A stretch of DNA of 64,000 nt from the NCBI RefSeq assembly GCF_000802305.1, contig NZ_JTDK01000006.1:62001-126000 (forward strand). The letters are read 5' to 3'. This document shows positions 55,853-64,000 of the stretch, piece after piece. Within the stretch, counting starts at the first letter, position 1, and the number at the start of each line of letters is the position of its first letter. Under the pieces are notes generated by a model. It saw only the letters and a program-made list of their open reading frames with translations. It ran no database searches and was not told the origin of the DNA. This stretch comes from Microbacterium mangrovi. GTDB lineage: Bacteria > Actinomycetota > Actinomycetes > Actinomycetales > Microbacteriaceae. A program made the translations under genes and the position numbers.

Positions 55853-56200
55853 ATGAGCGAACCCTCGATCTTCACGCGCATCCTGAACGGGGAGATCCCG
55901 TCCGAGATCATCGCGCAGACCGACACCGTGTTCGCGATCCGCGACATCGCGCCCCAGGCGGCGGTGCACCTGCTCGTGATCCCGAAGACCGCGCAGTACC
56001 GCGACGTCACCGAGCTCGCCGCGGGCGACCCGGCGCTGCTGTCCGAAGTGGTCGCGGTGGCCAAGGACCTCGCCGCGGAGCATGCGAACGGCGACTTCCG
56101 CCTCATCTTCAACACGGGCGCCGAGGCCGGTCAGACCGTGTTCCACGTCCACGCGCACGTGCTCGCGGGCGACCTCGCAGAATCGAGCATGGGTGACTGA
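55853..56200 (+). CDS. HIT family nucleotide-binding protein
   Basis: A 115-residue histidine-triad protein: IFTRILNGEIPSEIIAQTDT, the mid motif NTGAEAGQTVFHVHAHVLAG with the HVHAH triad, and a short C-terminus. Relatives hydrolyse adenosine phosphoramidates (HinT). It overlaps phoH by eight bases. It is standard in the dnaJ-to-era chain. Confidence 0.95.
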   Translation: MSEPSIFTRILNGEIPSEIIAQTDTVFAIRDIAPQAAVHLLVIPKTAQYRDVTELAAGDPALLSEVVAVAKDLAAEHANGDFRLIFNTGAEAGQTVFHVHAHVLAGDLAESSMGD

Positions 56201-57308
56201 CGACACCGCACAGAATCCGGCCGACACGCCGAGCCACGCGCACGCGACCGTCTCCGAGACCGTCTACGCCGACGGCGTCGCGATGGTTCAGCTGCTCGGC
56301 CCGCAGGACCGCCTCCTGCGCATGCTGGAACGCCAGCACCGGGACGTCGACGTGCACGTCCGGGGCAACGAGATCACCCTGACCGGCGCTCCGGGGGCCG
56401 TGGCATCCGCCCGCCACCTCGTCGACGAGCTGCTGCAGCTCGCCCGCGCCGGGCACGGCCTGGAACCCGCCGACGTGGCGACCGCCGGACGCATGATGCG
56501 CACCGAGAACGGCCCGCGGCCGAGCGAGGTCATGGGCGAGGCGATCCTCTCCTCGCGCGGCAAGGTGATCCGTCCCAAGACCGCCGGGCAGAAGGCGTAC
56601 GTCGACGCGATCGACGAGAACACGATCGTCTTCGGCATCGGACCGGCCGGCACCGGCAAGACCTACCTGGCGATGGCCAAGGCCGTCCAGGCGCTGCAGC
56701 GCAAGGAGGTCGACCGCATCATCCTCACGCGGCCGGCGGTCGAGGCGGGGGAGCGGCTCGGGTTCCTGCCCGGCACGCTGACCGACAAGATCGACCCGTA
56801 CCTGCGGCCCCTCTACGACGCCCTCAACGAGATGATGGACCCCGAGATCGTGCCGAAGCTCATCGCCTCGGGCACGATCGAGGTCGCCCCCCTGGCGTAC
56901 ATGCGCGGCCGCACCCTCAACAACTCCTTCGTCGTGCTGGACGAGGCGCAGAACGCCACGCCCGAGCAGATGAAGATGTTCCTCACCCGGCTCGGGTTCG
57001 GCACGCACATGGTGGTGACCGGCGACATCACCCAGGTCGACCTGCCGCAGGGCACGTCGGGCCTGCGCCTCGTGACGCGGGTGCTCAAGGACATCGACGA
57101 CATCCACTTCGCGACGCTGACCAGCGACGACGTCGTGCGGCATACGCTCGTCGGCCGCATCGTCGACGCGTACACCGAATTCGACGAGAAGCGTCTCGCT
57201 GCGCGCCGCGAGCGCGACGAGGCCGCTGAGATGGCCAATCGGGCCGACCGTCGCGGCCGGCCGCACAGTGCCGGGCCGCGAGACTTCCTGCCGAAGCGAG
57301 GACGCTGA
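56193..57308 (+). CDS. phoH: PhoH-family ATPase / predicted RNA helicase-nuclease
   Basis: A 371-residue protein. A KH-like part lies at about 35-85, and the PhoH ATPase core begins with PKTAGQKAYVDAIDENTIVF. Walker A is GIGPAGTGKTYLAMA near 147, ILTRPAVEAGERLGFLPGTL follows, and Walker B is FVVLDEAQNATPEQMK. PhoH-like proteins work on RNA together with YbeY, whose gene overlaps the stop. I chose the GTG at 56193 as it gives the usual length with a short overlap. Confidence 0.94.
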   Translation: MTDDTAQNPADTPSHAHATVSETVYADGVAMVQLLGPQDRLLRMLERQHRDVDVHVRGNEITLTGAPGAVASARHLVDELLQLARAGHGLEPADVATAGRMMRTENGPRPSEVMGEAILSSRGKVIRPKTAGQKAYVDAIDENTIVFGIGPAGTGKTYLAMAKAVQALQRKEVDRIILTRPAVEAGERLGFLPGTLTDKIDPYLRPLYDALNEMMDPEIVPKLIASGTIEVAPLAYMRGRTLNNSFVVLDEAQNATPEQMKMFLTRLGFGTHMVVTGDITQVDLPQGTSGLRLVTRVLKDIDDIHFATLTSDDVVRHTLVGRIVDAYTEFDEKRLAARRERDEAAEMANRADRRGRPHSAGPRDFLPKRGR

Positions 57309-57775
57309 TGACCATCGAGATCACGAACGAATCCGGGATGGCGGTCGACGAGACCGTGCTGCTGCGGCTGGCCGAGTACAACCTCGGGCAGCTGCGGGTG
57401 AGCTCCGAAGCTGATCTCGCGATCCTGCTGGTCGACGAGGGCGCGATGGAGTCCCTGCACGTGCAGTGGATGGACGAGCCCGGTCCGACCGACGTGCTCA
57501 GCTTCCCGATGGACGAACTGCGTCCGGGCACCGAGGACCAGCCCACACCGGCGGGTCTCCTCGGCGACATCGTGCTGTGCCCGCAGGTGGCCGAGTCCCA
57601 GGCCGAGACCGCGAAGCACTCCACGATGGACGAGCTGCTGCTGCTGACCACGCACGGCCTGCTGCACCTGCTCGGGTTCGACCACGCCGAACCGGAGGAG
57701 GAGCGCGAGATGTTCGCGATCCAGCGCGACCTCCTGCTCGGATTCCACACCGCGGAGCGTCACCGGCACGCATGA
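57308..57775 (+). CDS. ybeY: Endoribonuclease YbeY (rRNA maturation)
   Basis: A 155-residue UPF0054 metalloprotein. The zinc-binding triad is in LLLTTHGLLHLLGFDHAEPEE, the expected H-x3-H-x5-H. PTDVLSFPMDE and LLGDIVLCPQVA are also family marks. YbeY trims the 3' end of 16S rRNA and takes part in ribosome quality control. It overlaps both neighbours, so translation is coupled along the phoH-ybeY-CNNM run. Confidence 0.96.
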   Translation: MTIEITNESGMAVDETVLLRLAEYNLGQLRVSSEADLAILLVDEGAMESLHVQWMDEPGPTDVLSFPMDELRPGTEDQPTPAGLLGDIVLCPQVAESQAETAKHSTMDELLLLTTHGLLHLLGFDHAEPEEEREMFAIQRDLLLGFHTAERHRHA

Positions 57776-59049
57776 CCACCGCGCTGCTGCTTCTGCTCGC
57801 CGCGGTGGTGCTGGTGGCCCTCGGGGGCCTCATGACCGCGTTCGACGCCGCTCTGTCGGTCACCTCGCGGGGTGACCTCGAGGATCTCGCCGACGAAGGC
57901 CGCAGTGCACCTGCGCTGCGGCGCATCGCCGCCGATCCGGACGCCCACGCGAATGCCGTCGTCTTCATCCGCGTGCTGTCCGAGACCGCGGCGGCGGTGC
58001 TCGTCACCGTCGCCTTCACGATCATCTTCAACAGCGTCTGGTGGGCGATGCTCGCGGCGGCCGTGCTCATGACCGGCGTCTCGTTCGTCCTGGTCGGCGC
58101 CAGTCCGCGCGCCGTGGGCCGCCAGCACGCCGAAGGACTGCTGCGCGGCGGCGCCTCCCTCGTGCACGGCGCGCGCGTGGTGCTGGGCCCGCTCGCGGGA
58201 GCCCTCGTCGCCCTCGGCAACCGGGTCACGCCCGGCGTCGTTCGGCGCGCCTCGTTCTCGAGCGAGGAGCAGCTGCTGAGCATGGTCGACGAGGCGGCAT
58301 CCCACGACCTCATCGAAGAGGACGACCGCGACCTCATCCACTCGGTGTTCGAGTTCACCGACACGTACGTGCGCGAGGTCATGGTGCCGCGCACCGACAT
58401 GATCACGCTGGACGCCACCGCGTCCATCCGCGATGCACTCGCGCTGTTCCTCGACCGCGGGGTCTCGCGCATTCCGGTCGCCGACGACGAAGCCGACGAC
58501 ATCGTCGGGGTGCTGTACCTGAAGGATCTGGTGCAGTTCGGCTTCGACGAGCGCGCCGGCTGGCGGGACGCCCCGGCGAACCGCATCGCGCGACCGCCGG
58601 TCTTCGTCCCCGAGTCGATGCGCGCCGAGACGCTGCTGCAGCAGATGAAGCGCGACGCCGTGCATGTGTGCATCGTCGTGGACGAGTACGGCGGAGTCGC
58701 GGGCCTGGTCACCCTCGAGGACATCATCGAGGAGCTCGTCGGCGAGATCGCCGACGAGTACGACCCGCGCACCACCGAGGCGACCGAACTCGAGCCCGGC
58801 AAGTACCGGGTGAGCGCGCGGATGCCGGTGGAGGACGTCGGCGAGCTCTTCGACCTGGAGCTGGACGACGAGGACGTGGACTCGATCGGCGGGCTCCTCG
58901 GCAAGGTGCTCGGCCGTGTGCCGCAGCCCGGGGCATCCGTCGAGTACGAGGGACTCCTGCTGACCGGAGGAGCCTCGCGGGGTCGCGGCCGCGGCATCGC
59001 CACGGTATTCATAGAGAAGGCGCCCGAGAGGAACGAGACCGATGACTGA
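57772..59049 (+). CDS. CNNM/CorC-type membrane protein with CBS domains
   Basis: A 425-residue protein. The DUF21 membrane part (about 1-150, three to four helices, TAFDAALSVTSRGDLEDLAD) precedes two CBS repeats (VMVPRTDMITLDATASIRDA and HVCIVVDEYGGVAGLVTLED) and a CorC/HlyC C-terminal domain. Such proteins export or sense magnesium and cobalt. Four bases of overlap tie it to ybeY and eight to era. The haemolysin label sometimes attached is historical. Confidence 0.92.
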   Translation: MTTALLLLLAAVVLVALGGLMTAFDAALSVTSRGDLEDLADEGRSAPALRRIAADPDAHANAVVFIRVLSETAAAVLVTVAFTIIFNSVWWAMLAAAVLMTGVSFVLVGASPRAVGRQHAEGLLRGGASLVHGARVVLGPLAGALVALGNRVTPGVVRRASFSSEEQLLSMVDEAASHDLIEEDDRDLIHSVFEFTDTYVREVMVPRTDMITLDATASIRDALALFLDRGVSRIPVADDEADDIVGVLYLKDLVQFGFDERAGWRDAPANRIARPPVFVPESMRAETLLQQMKRDAVHVCIVVDEYGGVAGLVTLEDIIEELVGEIADEYDPRTTEATELEPGKYRVSARMPVEDVGELFDLELDDEDVDSIGGLLGKVLGRVPQPGASVEYEGLLLTGGASRGRGRGIATVFIEKAPERNETDD

Positions 59050-59938
59050 GACCACCCGGTGCGGGTTCGTGACCTTCGTGGGACGCCCGAACGTCGGCAA
59101 ATCGACCCTGACCAATGCGCTCGTGGGCGAGAAGGTCGCGATCACGAGCGACAAGCCGCAGACCACCCGCCGCGCCATCCGCGGCATCCTGAACCGGCCC
59201 GATGGCCAGCTCATCATCGTCGACACGCCCGGCCTCCACCGTCCCCGTACGCTCCTCGGCCAGCGGCTCAACGACCTCGTGGAGCAGGTGCTCGGCGACG
59301 TGGACGTCATCGCTTTCTGCGCACCCGCGACCGAGAAGGTCGGACCCGGCGACCGCCGCATCGCCGAGTCGCTGGACGGCTACCCGCGCGCCAAGAAGGT
59401 GGCGCTGGTCACCAAGACCGACATCGCCGGGCGCGACCAGATCACCGAGCGCCTCATCGAGGTCGATCAGCTTCGCGACGACTGGGATGCCGTCATCCCG
59501 CTGTCGGCGCTCACCAACGACCAGCTCGACGTGCTCACCGCGGAGCTGCTGAGCCTCATGCCCGAGGGCCCGGCGCTCTATCCCGACGGGGTCGTCACCG
59601 ACGAGAGCCTGGACGACCGGATCGCGGAGATCATCCGCGAGGCCGCGCTCGAGGGCGTCCGCGACGAGCTGCCGCACTCCATCGCCGTGGTCGTGCAGGA
59701 CATCTCCCCGCGGGAGGACTCGGACCTCACCGACGTCTACGCCGACATCGTGGTGGAGCGCGACAGCCAGAAGGCCATCATCATCGGGCGCAAGGGCTCG
59801 CGGCTCCGGGAGGTCGGCGCGACCGCCCGGGCCGGCATCGAACCGCTGGTGGGAACCCGCATCTTCCTGTCGTTGCACGTGCGGGTGGCGAAGGAATGGC
59901 AGCGCGACCCGAAGCAGCTGGGGCGACTCGGGTTCTGA
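59042..59938 (+). CDS. era: GTPase Era
   Basis: A 298-residue GTPase that helps assemble the 30S subunit. G1 is FVGRPNVGKSTLTNAL, the switch is SDKPQTTRRAIRG, G3 is DTPGLHRPRTLLG, and G4 is TKTD. The C-terminal KH domain reads SQKAIIIGRKGSRLREVGAT, which binds the 3' end of 16S rRNA. Pairing with YbeY, also a 16S 3'-end factor, makes functional sense in one operon. Confidence 0.96.
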   Translation: MTETTRCGFVTFVGRPNVGKSTLTNALVGEKVAITSDKPQTTRRAIRGILNRPDGQLIIVDTPGLHRPRTLLGQRLNDLVEQVLGDVDVIAFCAPATEKVGPGDRRIAESLDGYPRAKKVALVTKTDIAGRDQITERLIEVDQLRDDWDAVIPLSALTNDQLDVLTAELLSLMPEGPALYPDGVVTDESLDDRIAEIIREAALEGVRDELPHSIAVVVQDISPREDSDLTDVYADIVVERDSQKAIIIGRKGSRLREVGATARAGIEPLVGTRIFLSLHVRVAKEWQRDPKQLGRLGF

Positions 59939-59994
59939 CCATCCGGCCGGCACCGAGATGGCGGGATGCGCGGTCGTCCTGTTACCATCGAGAC

Positions 59995-61898
<1,904 letters not shown>

Positions 61899-61909
61899 CG
61901 CGGAGGACT

Positions 61910-61945
61910 GCGAGCCCCCGATCCGGTGACGGATCGGGGGCTCGC
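61910..61945. terminator. Bidirectional terminator after leuA
   Basis: GCGAGCCCCCGATCCG and CGGATCGGGGGCTCGC form a perfect 16-bp stem around GTGA. It ends one base before the stop of the convergent RTX-type gene, so it serves both strands. Confidence 0.85.
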
Positions 61946-61946
61946 G

Positions 61947-64000
61947 TCATGTCGGCTTCGCGACGAGGGCGGTCGTGCTCGAGGGAGCTGCCGCCGATGA
62001 CGACGGCGCGCTCGACCCGGCGGGCGGGGTGGTGCCGGCGGAGGCGGGCAGGGTGATCCCGTCGGTGCGGATGCGCAGCGTGTCGAACCGGGCCGTGCCG
62101 GCATCCACGAGGAGTCCGAATCTGCCGTCGGCGAGCGCGGCGTTGTACGCGCGGGATGCCACGAAGGCACCGTCGACGACCACCGACACCGAGGCGCCCT
62201 TGATGGTGACCAGCAGCGTGTGGCTGCCGACGGACAGGGCGCGGGCGACGGCCTGATCGATCACGGCGGATCCGCCGGCGACGTGCCCGAACAGGACGGT
62301 CCCGGCCGCCTGGTCGAGCAGGACGAACTTGTAGTCGGTCGGGCTGTAGTAGTCGTACACGAGGCCGGCGCGGGCGCCCGCGGTGAGGATGACGGTCTGG
62401 GTGATCTCCAGGAACGCGTTCGCCGAGACCGGGGCGCCGAGGTCGGCGAGTGCGATCGCGGGGCGGCCGGCAGTCGCGGTGGCGGCGACGGTGCCGGCGG
62501 TCGGGGTGAAGGTGCCGCTCACCGGAGAGCTGACGATGCCGGTGCCCTGGGCGAAGTCCTCGGTGCGGTCCACGGTGATGGTCGGCGGGAGCACCTGCAC
62601 CGTGATGCTGTCGAACTGGCCGCGCGCCTGGTTGGAGCCGACGCCGATGAGGCCCTTGTTCAGCGGGACGGCGACACCGTCGAGGATGCGCGCGGCGAAT
62701 GTGTAGGTGAACACCGCGGTGCCGCCGAGAGACACCGTGACGGTGGTCCCGTTGACCGCGACAAGCATCGTGTACCAGGTGTCGGACTTCACGCCGCCCG
62801 GCACGGCCGACTGCACGAGCACCTGCCAGCCGGCGGCCGTGCGCTGGCCCATGACGAGCTTGTTGGTGGACTGGTCGACGCCGGCGAACTTGAAGTCGGT
62901 GGGGGAGAAGTAGTCGAAGATGACGTAGGCGTTCGCCTTCCATCCGCCGGTGGGCTTGGTGAGGGAGATCTGGGCGCTGATCTCGTAGTAGACAGGCAGG
63001 TACTCGTCGAGGTAATAGACGGCGACGGCATCCCCGCCGGGGGCGGTCGCCGTGACGGCGAGGGCGCCGTTCTGCACGGTGAACGACCCGGAGTCGGGCA
63101 GGAACGCCTCGGTGGTGCCGCTCGTGAAGGTGGCCGAGCGCAGCACGTCGCGCTTGCCGCCGGGGACGTTGCCCGGCTGCGGGTCGCGGGGTCCGCCGGT
63201 CTGGTCGCCCCAGGCGGCGTCCTGCTGCATGACGAGGCCGAGTTCGCCGAACGGCTCCCCGTTGCGCGGCTGCGAGATCGCGCCCGCCTCCTGCGCGATG
63301 GTGAAGTCCGCGCCCTGGGCCTGCGACAGCGCGTACAGGAAGTCCTGCAGGTGCGGGGACAGCTGCCGGCTCACGGTGCCCATGCCGAACGGGGCGAACG
63401 GCACCAGGTAGCTGTTGAACTCGCCGGCCCAGTCGATGAGCCGGTCACCGCCGGTGTTCGCGATGAGGACGTCGAGGCCGGCGCCGCCGTAGGCGCGGTC
63501 CTCGTAGGCGGGGCTGGTGTCGGGCTGGTCGTTCTCGCCGCCGTGCGTGGTGAGGACGTCGTCCATGTTCAGGAGGTCGTTGCCCCAGCCGCCCCACGCG
63601 GTGTCGCGGCCGGTTCCGCCGACGATCCAGTCGTTGCCGTCGTCGCCGAAGAGCACGTCGTCGCCGTCGGTGCGCACGGTGGTGGCGACGGTGTCGAGGC
63701 GTCCCTCGGTGCTGTCGAAGTTCAGGAACCACTCGCCACCGGACACGAAGATCTTGCGCATCGGGTGGTACTCGTCGTACAGGGCGAACTCGCCGCTGGT
63801 CTGGTCGAAACCGAGGAGCGTGCCGTCGTTGAACGGGTGCGCGAAGTCGCTGCGCACGTGGCCGACGCCCCAGCCCATGTTCGCCGCGGTGGTGCCGGGC
63901 ATCGCTTCGGCGCCCGAGATGGCGTCGTCGCCTGCGCCGCCGTGGATGAAGTCGGCATCCCACCCGCCGAAGAGCACGTCGTTCGCGAAGTGCGCGACGA
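61947..64000 (-). CDS. Large extracellular RTX-type calcium-binding repeat protein, N-terminal part outside the window
   Basis: The frame is open to the end of the window, so only the last 684 or so residues are seen. The start of this part has RTX-like nonapeptides: FGGWDADFIHGGAGDD, VLFGDDGNDWIVGGTGRDT and AYGGAGLDVLIA. Two related domains follow, each with a matching core (DYFSPTDFKFAGVDQSTNKL and DYYSPTDYKFVLLDQAAGTV), which look like a duplicated beta-sandwich, perhaps concanavalin-like. The chain ends in a Ser/Ala/Pro-rich tail with no sortase or transmembrane anchor. It is likely secreted. Confidence 0.8.
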   Translation of the reverse strand, partial: VAHFANDVLFGGWDADFIHGGAGDDAISGAEAMPGTTAANMGWGVGHVRSDFAHPFNDGTLLGFDQTSGEFALYDEYHPMRKIFVSGGEWFLNFDSTEGRLDTVATTVRTDGDDVLFGDDGNDWIVGGTGRDTAWGGWGNDLLNMDDVLTTHGGENDQPDTSPAYEDRAYGGAGLDVLIANTGGDRLIDWAGEFNSYLVPFAPFGMGTVSRQLSPHLQDFLYALSQAQGADFTIAQEAGAISQPRNGEPFGELGLVMQQDAAWGDQTGGPRDPQPGNVPGGKRDVLRSATFTSGTTEAFLPDSGSFTVQNGALAVTATAPGGDAVAVYYLDEYLPVYYEISAQISLTKPTGGWKANAYVIFDYFSPTDFKFAGVDQSTNKLVMGQRTAAGWQVLVQSAVPGGVKSDTWYTMLVAVNGTTVTVSLGGTAVFTYTFAARILDGVAVPLNKGLIGVGSNQARGQFDSITVQVLPPTITVDRTEDFAQGTGIVSSPVSGTFTPTAGTVAATATAGRPAIALADLGAPVSANAFLEITQTVILTAGARAGLVYDYYSPTDYKFVLLDQAAGTVLFGHVAGGSAVIDQAVARALSVGSHTLLVTIKGASVSVVVDGAFVASRAYNAALADGRFGLLVDAGTARFDTLRIRTDGITLPASAGTTPPAGSSAPSSSAAAPSSTTALVAKPT

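Overview
The window reads as chromosome of a high-GC actinobacterium, most likely Microbacteriaceae and probably Microbacterium. The support is the gene orders folC-DUF4233-ndk, rne-rplU-rpmA-obgE-proB-proA-nadD-rsfS and hrcA-dnaJ-rsmE-HIT-phoH-ybeY-CNNM-era-leuA, a CIRCE element, GTGA/ATGA stop-start overlaps, and a repeat built on CGTTTCGTCTCG. I see no prophage, insertion sequence, integrase or CRISPR array. No stretch longer than 300 bases lacks a gene.

Layout. 1-13632 is a housekeeping block: folate, nucleotides, RNase E, ribosomal proteins L21/L27, the GTPase ObgE, proline synthesis, NAD synthesis and ribosome silencing. Minus-strand side genes are a VKOR-like protein, a TMEM175-like channel and DUF4031. 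13646-16294 holds a VOC protein, tRNA-Ala(GGC) and a MarR/MFS pair. 16429-25462 is an accessory but apparently conserved group: GT2, DUF2064 and methyltransferase; a divergent membrane protein, Tat-exported molybdopterin oxidoreductase and b-type cytochrome; then an MTAP-family phosphorylase, an epimerase, a polytopic membrane protein and a two-component system. 25417-33226 has a TetR/SDR pair around a palindromic operator, YihY, a DNA-damage group (AidB, a glycosylase-like protein, SRAP), App1-like and DedA proteins.

33362-41133 carries leuS, comEA-comEC, a PPOX-like protein, holA and rpsT. 41336-49828 holds a secreted ExeM/NucH-type nuclease, lepA (with a repeat-like in-frame insert) and bifunctional putA, facing a LysR gene. 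50892-59938 is the hemW-hrcA-dnaJ-to-era chain, in which most genes overlap or nearly touch. 59995-61898 is leuA behind a 16-residue leader peptide with three consecutive Leu codons and a pairing pattern typical of attenuation. The window ends inside a large RTX-type repeat protein.

The three observations I rate highest are the 16.4-25.5 kb redox/glycosyl-transfer group, whose composition resembles the uncharacterised Mycobacterium Rv0535-Rv0541c region; the leuA leader; and a strong excess of the word GGATGCC/GGCATCC, which overrides normal codon preference. All functions are inferred from reading motifs, not from searches.
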